A DNA stretch of 56,703 nucleotides from CAVYGM01 sp963768025. Its GTDB lineage: Bacteria > Bacteroidota > Bacteroidia > Cytophagales > Spirosomataceae. Below are positions 30,850 to 39,554 of the stretch, piece after piece. The position numbers and the translations under genes were made by a program. Numbering within the stretch: position 1 is the first letter of the stretch; each line of letters begins with the position of its first letter. The notes beneath the pieces were generated by a model. The model did not search any database. It saw nothing but the letters and a program-made list of their open reading frames with translations, and had not been told where the DNA came from. The stretch lies in NCBI GenBank assembly GCA_963768025.1, contig CAVYGM010000013.1, positions 1-56,703 of the forward strand, written 5' to 3'.

Positions 30850-33800
30850 ATGAGGAAAACTATACTATTGCTCTTAGTGGGCTGTGTCTTTTCAACGCTG
30901 AGCTTCGCGCAAGTAAGGCAGTTGAGCGGCAAGATCACGGCCGCCGAAGACGGCGCCGGCTTGCCGGGTGCCTCATTGATCTATAAAGGCACTAACATTG
31001 GCTCCAATGCGGACTCGGAAGGTAATTTCAAAATTACTGTTCCCGACGACGGCATCCTGGTCGTTTCGTTCGTAGGCTTCCTGAGCCAGGAACTACCCAT
31101 CGGAAACAAAACCAACTTTGATATTAAGCTTTCGGCCGATACCCGCCAACTCGCTGAGGTGGTGGTGACGGCTTTTGGTATCGAGCGCGAGAAAAAAGCG
31201 CTGGGATACAGCGTACAGGAAATAAAGGGAAGCGCCCTCACCGAATCACGCTCCACGAACGTGGCCAACGGCCTGTCGGGTAAAATTGCCGGGGTGCGTA
31301 TCCAATCCAACGGCGGTCCGGGTAGCGGCTCTACCATTCAGATTCGGGGCTCTTCCTCTATCTCAGGAAACAATCAGCCCTTGGTGGTTATTGACGGGGT
31401 ACCCATGGATCAAACGGCCAGCAAATCGCTGGGTGGAGGTATTTCGGAAGTGAATCCTGACAACATTAAGGAAATGTCGGTGCTGAAAGGCCCCAACGCG
31501 GCGGCTCTTTACGGTTCACGGGCGGCCAACGGCGTTATCCTGATCACGACCAAAAACGGACAGGGTACCAAAGGCCTGGGTATTGAGGTTAACTCCAACG
31601 TCACCTTCGAGCAGCCCTGGGTGAAGCCTGATTTTCAGGATACCTACGGCGGTGGCAATGGCTACCGGACCTGGTATAACGACGGATGGAGCGGCTCGAT
31701 CACCGATCCCCTACAAACTCAGCAATACCGGGCGGTATACGATGCCCGATACCCCTTGGCCGGCTCGGCCGGAACGGACGAAAGCTGGGGTTCCCCCATG
31801 GACGGCCGCCTGGTGCGCCAGTGGTGGACCGGCACGGAGGTAGCTCCGCTGACCCCTCACCCCAACAACTGGGAAGAGTACTGGAACACGGGTTCTACGA
31901 TAAACAATAGCGTAGCGCTTTCGGGTGGTAACGATAAAGGGTTTTTCCGCCTGTCACTGGGCCGCGTGGATCAGAAGGGTATCATGTACTACAATGATTT
32001 CAACCGGACCAACTTCCGTATTAACTCAGGCTATAACCTAACCAAGAACCTGAACATTACGATGTCGGGTGAGTACATCAAGGCTGGAGCTACCAACCGC
32101 AGCTATACTTCGGGTCAGCAGTTTATCTGGGCGCACCGGAGCGTTTCGTGGGATCAACTGCGTGACTATGAGAGCTACCAGGATGTGCACATTCAGCGCG
32201 CCGTAGCCGGCAGACCTGTTGACAATGATCCGCCCAACTGGCAGCATACTTTCTTTACCAACCCTTACTTTACCGAAAAGAATCTACCCTCTGGTAATGA
32301 GAAAGATCGCTTGCTGGGAAACATCGCTCTGAACTACAAGATCCTGCCTTCGTTGAGCGTGATGTTACGGACGGGTACCGACTTCTGGTCAGATACCCGC
32401 ATCAACGTATCGAACTTTGCCCGTGTACGGAATGGCAACGCTACGCCCGGTCGTTTCAGCGAGGAAGTACTCCGGAGCCAGGAGACCAACACTGACTTTA
32501 TCTTTACGTTCAACAAGGATATTACGCCTGATATTACCACCAATGTGCAGTTCGGAGGAATCAAGCGTACCAATTACTACAAGCGCAACTACTTCTACGT
32601 AGGCGAGCTGGTAGTAGACGGTATCTATAACGCCAGCAACTCTGTTCCCAGCCTTAACAACATCGAGAGTACCATTCGTAAGTCAGAAGTACAGAGCTTG
32701 TTCGCGGCGGCTAATTTCGGATGGCGCAACATGCTGTTCCTGGACCTGACGGCCCGCAACGACTGGTCGAGTACCCTGCCCAGCAACGACCGTTCCTATT
32801 TCTACCCCTCCGCCTCGGTAAGCGCGGTGGTTACCGACCTGCTGAAAGTACAAAGCGACATCCTGACCTTTGCCAAAGTACGGGCTAGCCTGGCCCAGGT
32901 AGGGAACGATGCTGATCCGTATCAGTTGGCGCAGACGTTCGCCTCCAGCGGATCGTGGAATGGCTCATTGCCTAAGTTTGCCGAAAGCATTTCCATTGCC
33001 AACTCGGGTTTGAAACCCGAAATTACGACTGGTCTTGAATTCGGAGCTGACATGCGCTTCCTGCGCGGCAAGGTAGGCCTGGATGTAACGTACTATGAGC
33101 AAACTACCCAAAATCAGATTCTGGGCGTGGAAATTTCCAAGGCTAGCGGCTACGACCGTCGCATCCTGAATGCCGGTGAAATCACGAACAAAGGATTGGA
33201 ACTAACCCTGTCGGGAACACCAGTTAAGCTGGACAATGGCTTCTCATGGGATGTGTCTCTCAACTACGCCCGCAACCGCAACAAAGTGGTAGCACTGGCC
33301 GAAGGACTGACTACCTACATTCTGGCTTCTCAGCGGGGCATGACCTCGGAAGCCCGCGTGGGACAGCCTTACGGTACCCTCTACGGCGTAGCTTTTGAAA
33401 GATCACCCGACGGACAAGTGGTGTATGGCGACAACGGCTTGCCCTTGCGCCAGGCTACTCAGCAGATCATCGGTAATATTCAGCCCGACTGGACCGGCGG
33501 TATGCTCAACACCTTCAAGTTCAAAGGCTTTACCCTGACGGCGCTGGTAGATACCCGTATTGGTGGCGATATCTACGATGAAGGTACCGGCACGGGTCGC
33601 TGGACCGGACAGTACGCCGAAACCGCTCTCGGACGGGAAGAAGGGGTGATCGGAACAGGTGTTCGTAAGACAACGGCCGCCGACGGATCGGTAAGCTACT
33701 TCCCGAACGACATTATCGTAACGGCCAACCAGATGATTGCCTACAACAATCCGCGCAACTACCACGAAGCGGCAATTTTCGACGCCAGCTACGTGAAATT

Positions 33801-34026
33801 GCGTGAGTTGTCTTTGGGATATAACATTCCCTCGGCCCTGACCAAAAAATTGCACATTCAGTCGGCCAAGCTTTCATTGGTAGGTCGCAATGTCTGGATG
33901 ATTTTCAAGAACACGCCCCACGTAGATCCCGAGTTTGACTCCAAGGGAGGAAATGCACAAGGTTTCGGATACGGTGAATTGCCCAGCTCACGCAGCATAG
34001 GTGCCAACCTGTCCCTTTCATTCTAA
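30850..34026 (+). CDS. SusC/RagA-family TonB-linked outer-membrane protein
   Basis: An intact SusC transporter of 1058 residues starting at ATG 30850; an in-frame TTG six bases earlier is less likely. The signal peptide is MRKTILLLLVGCVFSTLSFAQ. It is followed by a carboxypeptidase-D-like domain (LSGKITAAEDGAGLPGASLI), the plug with AEVVVTAFGIEREKKALGYS and AAALYGSRAANGVILITTK (about 215-235), and a barrel ending in GANLSLSF. It lacks an N-terminal STN domain, so it is not a FecA-type signalling receptor. The LGYSVQ plug sequence places it in a SusC subgroup different from the one at 16.2-19.4 kb. The SusD partner starts 43 nt downstream. Confidence 0.95.
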   Translation: MRKTILLLLVGCVFSTLSFAQVRQLSGKITAAEDGAGLPGASLIYKGTNIGSNADSEGNFKITVPDDGILVVSFVGFLSQELPIGNKTNFDIKLSADTRQLAEVVVTAFGIEREKKALGYSVQEIKGSALTESRSTNVANGLSGKIAGVRIQSNGGPGSGSTIQIRGSSSISGNNQPLVVIDGVPMDQTASKSLGGGISEVNPDNIKEMSVLKGPNAAALYGSRAANGVILITTKNGQGTKGLGIEVNSNVTFEQPWVKPDFQDTYGGGNGYRTWYNDGWSGSITDPLQTQQYRAVYDARYPLAGSAGTDESWGSPMDGRLVRQWWTGTEVAPLTPHPNNWEEYWNTGSTINNSVALSGGNDKGFFRLSLGRVDQKGIMYYNDFNRTNFRINSGYNLTKNLNITMSGEYIKAGATNRSYTSGQQFIWAHRSVSWDQLRDYESYQDVHIQRAVAGRPVDNDPPNWQHTFFTNPYFTEKNLPSGNEKDRLLGNIALNYKILPSLSVMLRTGTDFWSDTRINVSNFARVRNGNATPGRFSEEVLRSQETNTDFIFTFNKDITPDITTNVQFGGIKRTNYYKRNYFYVGELVVDGIYNASNSVPSLNNIESTIRKSEVQSLFAAANFGWRNMLFLDLTARNDWSSTLPSNDRSYFYPSASVSAVVTDLLKVQSDILTFAKVRASLAQVGNDADPYQLAQTFASSGSWNGSLPKFAESISIANSGLKPEITTGLEFGADMRFLRGKVGLDVTYYEQTTQNQILGVEISKASGYDRRILNAGEITNKGLELTLSGTPVKLDNGFSWDVSLNYARNRNKVVALAEGLTTYILASQRGMTSEARVGQPYGTLYGVAFERSPDGQVVYGDNGLPLRQATQQIIGNIQPDWTGGMLNTFKFKGFTLTALVDTRIGGDIYDEGTGTGRWTGQYAETALGREEGVIGTGVRKTTAADGSVSYFPNDIIVTANQMIAYNNPRNYHEAAIFDASYVKLRELSLGYNIPSALTKKLHIQSAKLSLVGRNVWMIFKNTPHVDPEFDSKGGNAQGFGYGELPSSRSIGANLSLSF

Positions 34027-34069
34027 GCAGCTAAACGGATCTCTGGAACGTTAAATCCCATTTATGATT

Positions 34070-35548
34070 ATGAAAAAAATAGTTAATTATAAAACCATTG
34101 GCACCCTGTCACTCGCGGCCCTACTGAGCATCAGTAGCTGTACCGAGGACTTCGATGCCATGAATACCAACCCCAACAGCCCTACCTCCATCGGGGCACA
34201 GTACCTGCTTCCCTACTGGCATTGAGTCGTCCATTGATCGCTACTGGGGCGGTCGTACCCGCTTCGAGCGCCTCAACATCGATGCCGCCGAGCTGTACGT
34301 GCAGCACTTTACGCGGAATATCTATTCCAACGAAGGAGATAACTACGAGGTGTCACCGGCACTGGTAGCCAACAACTGGAAATCGTTTTACAACGATGCT
34401 CTGCTCAATTTTCAGCGGATCATTATTCAGTCGGGTCCCGACGGAAAAAGTCCCAACGCCAACTACGAAGGGGTAGCCCTGGTGATGCGGACGTGGGTAT
34501 TCTCGTCTGCTGACCGATATGTACGGGGCCATTCCTTACTCCGAGGCTATAGCCGGCACCAGCGAAACACCGATTTATACGCCCAAGTATGATCCCATGG
34601 AGCAGGTATACGCCGGTATGCTGAACGACCTGAAAATGGCCAATGAAAAACTGACCGTGGGTGGACCGGCCATTGCGGGTGATATTCTGTACAGCGGTGA
34701 TATCCTGAAATGGAAGAAGTTTGCCAACTCGCTGCGGCTACGTCTGGCCAACCGGCAGGCAGCCAAGAAACCTGCCGAATCAAAAGCCATCATGACGGAG
34801 ATTCTGAGTGATGCCACCAAGTACCCCATTTTTACCAGCAATGCCGACAACGCTACGCTGAAATGCACCACCGTACTGCCCAGCAACAACGAGTGGAATC
34901 AGGTGATGGTGCAGGACGGACGGACCGACTGGAACATCAGCTCGACGCTGGCCGACAAAATGAACGCGCTGGGCGATACCCGCATCACGGTGTACGCCAA
35001 TCCCAACAAGGATGGCAAGTACCAGGGACACCCCAACGGTCTGCCCGATGCGGTTGCCACCAGTTACCTGGCTACCAGCTCCACCATTGGCAGCTACTTC
35101 GTGAAGGCCGATGCACCGGAGGTGATCATGACTTTTTCCGAGCTGAACCTGATTCTGGCCGAAGCGGCTTTCGACGGTGATATTACGGGTGATGCCAAAT
35201 CTTACTTCGAAAAAGGCATCACGGCCTCATTCGCTCAGTACGGCCTGACGGTTCCGGCCGACTTATTTCACTACCGTAGGAGCCGTGACCAAAGCCAAAA
35301 TCATGGAGCAGAAGTGGATCGCCCTGTTTGGACAAGGTATCGAAGCCTGGACCGAGAAGCGCCGTACCGGTTTACCGGTGTTCCCGGCCGCCGATAACCG
35401 GGCTATATTCGTCAACGATGGCGTACTGCCCACCCGTTTCACCTACCCTAACTCAGAGTACTCGTTGAATCAGGCTAGCGTGGAAGCAGGAGTGAAGCTG
35501 AACGGCAGCGCCAATGATATGAAAACCAAGTTATGGTGGGCAGAGTAA
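34070..35548 (+). CDS. SusD/RagB-family (SusD-like type 2) lipoprotein, three frameshifts
   Basis: Partner lipoprotein of the preceding SusC. It starts MKKIVNYKTIGTLSLAALLSISSC with a lipobox Cys at residue 24 and continues TEDFDAMNTNPNSPTSIGAQYLLP, the typical opening of the SusD-like type 2 family. Later blocks are DMYGAIPYSEA, LKWKKFANSLRLRLANRQA, and a C-terminal WIALFGQGIEAWTEKRRTGLP. Single extra bases near 34217 (T), 34508 (T) and 35268 (C) shift the frame; removing them gives one protein of about 490 residues. An alternative start ATG lies at 34064. The pair probably imports a small oligosaccharide or peptide, the usual guess for this subgroup, but the ligand is unknown. Confidence 0.88.
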
Positions 35549-35630
35549 AAAAGGGGGTTAATGTTAAGGCTACAGTTCCTGGTTCTCGCACATCTCATGT
35601 TCACTGTCCAATATCTAATATTATATATTT

Positions 35631-36098
35631 ATGAAAAAGATACTTACTTATTCGTTTGTCGTCCTGCTGGCGGCGTCTCTGGCTTCCTGCAAAGTAGAGG
35701 ATCCCTTCGTGGATCGGGTGGTAGCCCCCGTTCTGGTTGATATTGTCGGTGCTGCCTTTGGAGCCCCTATTTCCGCCGAGCCTACGGTCTCTTATCCCGT
35801 AGCCGGGAAAGTAATGCTGACGGCCCGCCTGCTGGAACTCGACAAAACCAATATCCTGGATTATACCAAGGGGATAGATTCCATTCCAGTGGCCAATATC
35901 CCCATCAAGATCACCCTGCGTACCGGTGCTTCTCTCGGTGAAGTTACTTCCAATGCGCAAGGCGTGGTTAGTCTGGAAAAGACTTGGGCAGAGCTGGGAA
36001 TAGCTGCTCCCAAGGCCGGAAACACCGTGAAAATTTCCTGGTCAGGAAGCTATAAGGGCATCGCTTTTACGCGCTTATCACAGGTTCAGGCTAAGTAA
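35631..36098 (+). CDS. Small lipoprotein of the third susCD locus
   Basis: An intact 155-residue protein with a lipoprotein signal (MKKILTYSFVVLLAASLASC, Cys at residue 20). The mature part contains VTYP-like beta strands, KVMLTARLLELDKTNILDYTKG and GEVTSNAQGVVSLEKTW, suggesting an immunoglobulin-like or adhesin-like beta-sandwich; I do not recognise a named family. It lies 82 nt after the SusD gene on the same strand and ends at a terminator, so it is probably the third member of the susCD operon and may be a surface accessory glycan-binding protein. Confidence 0.65.
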   Translation: MKKILTYSFVVLLAASLASCKVEDPFVDRVVAPVLVDIVGAAFGAPISAEPTVSYPVAGKVMLTARLLELDKTNILDYTKGIDSIPVANIPIKITLRTGASLGEVTSNAQGVVSLEKTWAELGIAAPKAGNTVKISWSGSYKGIAFTRLSQVQAK

Positions 36099-36117
36099 TT
36101 TGACTGCTTCAAAATAG

Positions 36118-36155
36118 TCTGCCAATCCTGAAAAAATTGGCAGAATATTATTTTT
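36118..36155 (+). terminator. Rho-independent terminator after the third susCD operon
   Basis: TCTGCCAAT (36118-36126) pairs perfectly with ATTGGCAGA (36136-36144), followed by ATATTATTTTT. Confidence 0.8.
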
Positions 36156-36240
36156 AAAATTTAATATTAATTAACCCAGTATTTATTATAATATAGTGCA
36201 ATAAGCTGTATATACGCAATAATACATTGCGAATCAGTGC

Positions 36241-36271
36241 TTTATATTAATAAAATTAATGCGTATCTTCG
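36241..36271 (+). promoter_or_regulatory. Possible promoter of the aminotransferase gene
   Basis: TTTA (36241-36244), 19 nt, TATCTTCG (36264-36271): one mismatch in each element against TTTG/TAnnTTTG, and about 62 nt ahead of the ATG. Confidence 0.35.
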
Positions 36272-36332
36272 TTCTCCCAAAATAACTACCTGTATTCAGC
36301 TTTTCTACAAACAAAACTATCTCAATACTCCC

Positions 36333-37520
36333 ATGACGCAAAAACTTGACCGCCGTAGTTTATTGAAATCCGGACTTTTGACACTGGGTGGAATAGCCGT
36401 CGCTCCTCATTTGAGAGCTGGTGCATTTTCCAATGTCCCATTGAATCTGGATCGCTCCAACCGTATCTACCGTAGCCCCTTACTTCGCGAGCACTTCCTG
36501 GATGAGCCAGTAGATCTGTCCAAAATGATCGCTAAGCTGAATGCCAACGAAAACCCCTACGGTCCACCCGAGGCGGCAAAGAAAGCTGTGGCTGAGTCGG
36601 TAAGCGGCGGTAACCGCTACGCCTGGAAAGAAATGTCGGATTTGATCGAAAAGATTGCTAAAAAAGAAGGCGTACCTACCAATCATATCATGATGGGCCC
36701 TGGTTCATCGGATCTTTTGGAGAAGGTAGCTATTGTACTTTTCAAAGATGGTGGAAATGTGGTTTCGGCTGATCCTTCCTACATGTCGCTGATGAACGTG
36801 GCCCAGTCGGTGGGAGCTACCTGGAAGGCAGTACCCTGCACAAGCGATTGGTCGCACGACCTGAAAGCGATGGAAGCAGCAGTAGATAAAAACACCAAAC
36901 TGGTCTATATCTGTAATCCCAACAACCCCGTTGGCATGATCACTTCGGGCAAGGATCTCCTTGACTTCTGCTCACGCGTATCCGAAAAAGTACCAGTATT
37001 TATTGACGAAGCGTACATCGAACTGGCAGTAGGGGCTGATACTCAAAGTATGGTATCGTTGCTCCAGCAAAAGAAGAACGTGATCATCGCCCGTACATTC
37101 TCCAAGATTATGGGTATGGCAGGTCTGCGCATTGGGTACATAGCCGCCATGCCAGCCTTTATTGACAAGATTCAGGAAATCACCCGGGGTGGAATGGGTA
37201 TTGCCTATACCTCTATCGCCGCCGCATCCGCTGCCATGGACGATAAAGAGTTCCAGGATACTACCCGCAAACTGAACCACGAAGCCAAGTTATACCTGTA
37301 CTCCAATCTGGATAAGATGGGTTACAAGTACATTCCTTCCTATACCAATTTTGTGATTTTTCCAATAAGCATGAATGGAAAAGAGTTCCTCGGCAAGATG
37401 ACCTCTAAGGGAGTAATGGTGCGTTCTTTCGATATTCAGAAGAAAACCTGGTGCCGTGTTAGCCTGGGTACCATGGACGAAATGAAAATGTTCGTAGGAG
37501 CCCTGCAGGACATCAGCTAG
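36333..37520 (+). CDS. Tat-exported PLP-dependent aminotransferase (class I/II, HisC-like)
   Basis: A 395-residue fold-type I aminotransferase. Core motifs are AKLNANENPYGPPEAAKKAV near the start, MGPGSSDLLEKVA, VYICNPNNPVG, FIDEAYIE, the Schiff-base lysine K258 in RTFSKIMGMAGLRIGY, and a C-terminal MVRSFDIQKKTWCRVSLGT with the carboxylate-binding Arg. Unusually, the start MTQKLDRRSLLKSGLLTLGGIAVAP is a twin-arginine signal, so it is predicted to be exported after folding with its cofactor. I chose ATG 36333 because this puts the Arg-Arg motif at the N-terminus; the frame is open 96 nt further upstream, without a matching signal. The closest cytoplasmic family is histidinol-phosphate aminotransferase, but a periplasmic role in histidine synthesis is improbable, so the substrate is unknown. 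Confidence 0.87.
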   Translation: MTQKLDRRSLLKSGLLTLGGIAVAPHLRAGAFSNVPLNLDRSNRIYRSPLLREHFLDEPVDLSKMIAKLNANENPYGPPEAAKKAVAESVSGGNRYAWKEMSDLIEKIAKKEGVPTNHIMMGPGSSDLLEKVAIVLFKDGGNVVSADPSYMSLMNVAQSVGATWKAVPCTSDWSHDLKAMEAAVDKNTKLVYICNPNNPVGMITSGKDLLDFCSRVSEKVPVFIDEAYIELAVGADTQSMVSLLQQKKNVIIARTFSKIMGMAGLRIGYIAAMPAFIDKIQEITRGGMGIAYTSIAAASAAMDDKEFQDTTRKLNHEAKLYLYSNLDKMGYKYIPSYTNFVIFPISMNGKEFLGKMTSKGVMVRSFDIQKKTWCRVSLGTMDEMKMFVGALQDIS

Positions 37521-37534
37521 TCACGAATTTACAT

Positions 37535-37577
37535 AGCCCTCCAACGCTACAACGATTCGTTGGAGGGCTTATTTTTT
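37535..37577 (+). terminator. Rho-independent terminator after the aminotransferase gene
   Basis: AGCCCTCCAACG (37535-37546) and CGTTGGAGGGCT (37558-37569) form a perfect 12-bp stem followed by TATTTTTTG. Confidence 0.88.
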
Positions 37578-37612
37578 GCTCATTTGCCAGTACACTTTTA
37601 TCCTTTATTCTC

Positions 37613-38713
37613 ATGAGCGAGGCTTTACAAAAAACCATTACTCTGATATTATTGATTGTTCTGGGACTTATCCTGCGGGGAAAATTCAAGAACAAGGAAC
37701 AACTCAACGGGATTAAAGAGGTCGTGCTTTCGGTCGCTTTACCTGCAACCATCTTCATTGCTTTGATGAAGATTCAAGTGGATTCGACGCTGTTTTTCAT
37801 TCCACTTGCGGCTTTGGCATTCAACTTTTTTATGTACTATATATCCCCGATGGCCTTTGGGTTTTTCGGCGTTGAAAAAGACAGTTCTACCGCCCGCACG
37901 CTGGTGATGCTATTGCCCTCGCTGGCACCGGGTTTGTCGGCTTTTCCGTTCATTGCCGAATTTCTGGGTGAAGAGGGTCTGGCCAAAGCAGCCATGGCCG
38001 ATGTGGGCAATAAGTTTTTTGTGCTCATATTCCTTTACATCGTGGCCATGAATATGTTCCTGAAAAACGGGGTAAACGAAGAGGCTAATCTAAGTCAGAA
38101 AATCAAAGGGTTACTTTTGAGCCTGGTCAAAGAACCCATCAATATACTGCTTGTCCTGGCCATCGTTCTGCTTAGTTTCGGAGTAAGTTACAAAACGCTT
38201 CCTTCGGTGGTAACGGACCTGTTTGACAAAACCAGCGCCATGATGACACCCCTGGTCCTGATTTTTATCGGCCTGGCGGTTCAGCTCAAAGAAGGACGCA
38301 AACGGCTGGTGATGTCCATGCTTACGTTCCGGGCGGGCATATCGCTTCTGTTCAGCGCGGCGCTCATTGCTTTGTTTAATCTGAATGACAACACCTTGAT
38401 TCTGCTGGCGGTGGTAATTCCCCTGAGTTCAGCGAGTTTCTGGCCCTTTGCCCATATTTCGGTTTTCAACCTGCGCGAAGAATCCAAAGGTATGTCCAAG
38501 GAACGTAGGACTTTTGACGTGGAACTTGCCGTGCTGATCCTGGCGTTTTCGCTGCCGCTGTCCACCATTCTGGTACTGGGCATACTCTCCACGGGTACCT
38601 TGTTTACGCACATTTCCACCATCGTGATTGCCGGGATGGTGTTGACGGCCCTGGGAACCGTGCCCAATCTTATTGCGAAAGCTTTATTTAAGGCTTCGCC
38701 ATCGGAAGCCTGA
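37613..38713 (+). CDS. AEC-type (auxin efflux carrier-like) permease
   Basis: An intact 366-residue integral membrane protein with about ten hydrophobic helices in two halves: LQKTITLILLIVLGLILRG, EVVLSVALPATIFIALMKIQ, FFIPLAALAFNFFMYYI and LVMLLPSLAPGLSAFPFIAEFLG in the first, then a charged loop (KNGVNEEANLSQKIKG) and the repeat from INILLVLAIVLLSFGVSYK. The pattern with V-LPA-IF-AL in helix 2 resembles the AEC/bile-acid-transporter-like fold, whose members export small organic acids or amino acids. Start ATG 37613 lies 36 nt after the upstream terminator. The substrate is not deducible. Confidence 0.7.
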   Translation: MSEALQKTITLILLIVLGLILRGKFKNKEQLNGIKEVVLSVALPATIFIALMKIQVDSTLFFIPLAALAFNFFMYYISPMAFGFFGVEKDSSTARTLVMLLPSLAPGLSAFPFIAEFLGEEGLAKAAMADVGNKFFVLIFLYIVAMNMFLKNGVNEEANLSQKIKGLLLSLVKEPINILLVLAIVLLSFGVSYKTLPSVVTDLFDKTSAMMTPLVLIFIGLAVQLKEGRKRLVMSMLTFRAGISLLFSAALIALFNLNDNTLILLAVVIPLSSASFWPFAHISVFNLREESKGMSKERRTFDVELAVLILAFSLPLSTILVLGILSTGTLFTHISTIVIAGMVLTALGTVPNLIAKALFKASPSEA

Positions 38714-38763
38714 GGGTAGTTAACAACATTTTCAGACCTTAATTGTCTCTTTAACCCCTTCCT

Positions 38764-39345
38764 ATGGGTAACCGACTAGTACTTTTATTTGCTTTATTTA
38801 CGAGTTTGGGTGTATGCGCGCAGGAAGCATATAATCTGCCACCAGTGCCAGCAGCCCCTGGGCTAGCAGGTGAAGCACTGTTTCAGTTTCCTGAGGATGT
38901 GACCATTACGATGGCCGATGGGAATTTTAAAAAGATTTCAGAAATAAAAGCCGGAGAACCCATCCGGTGCGTAAAAGCCGGGCAGGTGATCACCAATTGT
39001 ATCCGAAAAGTAGAGTCTGTTCAGAATTCCGGTACGTGGCTAACCGCCCTGTACCTCAAACCCGTGGATGAGATGTCGGCTAGTCGGGAAACCTGGCCTT
39101 TGGTACCCGCCTACCTCTTCGAATCGGCACCGACGCTCTCGGTGACCACCCCTGAGGGGCCCAAAACGATTGCTGAGCTCAAAAAGGGCGATATTATGTA
39201 CCGGTACGAACCCGCCACCCAGCAGGTAAGTGCCTGGAAAATAGGCATCGTGCAGCGGAAGGCACGGCATGTACGTACCCTTTATTCCCTGGTGACTGAG
39301 GAGGGCGCTTACCTGTTAGACAATATGATTGCGTTGGATAAATAA
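38764..39345 (+). CDS. Secreted Hint-like (hedgehog/intein-type) protein
   Basis: An intact 193-residue protein with a signal peptide (MGNRLVLLFALFTSLGVCAQ). The mature part has the beta-strand signatures of a Hint fold: ITMADGNFKKISEIKAGEPI at about 45-65, then VTTPEGPKTIAELKKGDIMYRY at about 125-147 and, at the end, ARHVRTLYSLVTEEGAYLLDNMIAL, similar to the closing strand of intein-like domains. The canonical splicing residues are not evident: no catalytic Cys or Ser immediately opens the domain and no terminal His-Asn is present. It may therefore be a non-splicing Hint relative. Two half-domains look like an internal duplication. Similarity is by eye only. Confidence 0.5.
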   Translation: MGNRLVLLFALFTSLGVCAQEAYNLPPVPAAPGLAGEALFQFPEDVTITMADGNFKKISEIKAGEPIRCVKAGQVITNCIRKVESVQNSGTWLTALYLKPVDEMSASRETWPLVPAYLFESAPTLSVTTPEGPKTIAELKKGDIMYRYEPATQQVSAWKIGIVQRKARHVRTLYSLVTEEGAYLLDNMIALDK

Positions 39346-39385
39346 TATTCCTTACCAGGTACTCGATGTTTTGAGAAATTTGTTG

Positions 39386-39420
39386 AGCCGCCCCGCGCTT
39401 TTGCGAGGCGGCTTTTTTTA
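39386..39420 (+). terminator. Rho-independent terminator after the Hint-like gene
   Basis: AGCCGCC (39386-39392) pairs with GGCGGCT (39407-39413), with an inner CGC/GCG, followed by seven T. Confidence 0.85.
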
Positions 39421-39554
39421 GTTTGGGTTGGGAAAAGTAGCCAACGAAGGTGTCGAGACAGGGTACAAATCAGGTTAGTAGGAGATTTTTGTCAAAATCA
39501 GTTTTCTATATTCTCCCCGTTTCAACTAGTTTCCCACCTTCGGACCGGTTTTCC

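Noticed and set aside
36237..36332. An upstream start for the aminotransferase
   Set aside because: The frame is open, but the added residues are A/T-rich without a signal and would place the Arg-Arg motif internally; ATG 36333 gives a normal Tat signal.
38764..39345. An active intein
   Set aside because: No splicing Cys/Ser at a domain start, no terminal His-Asn, and no flanking extein sequence.
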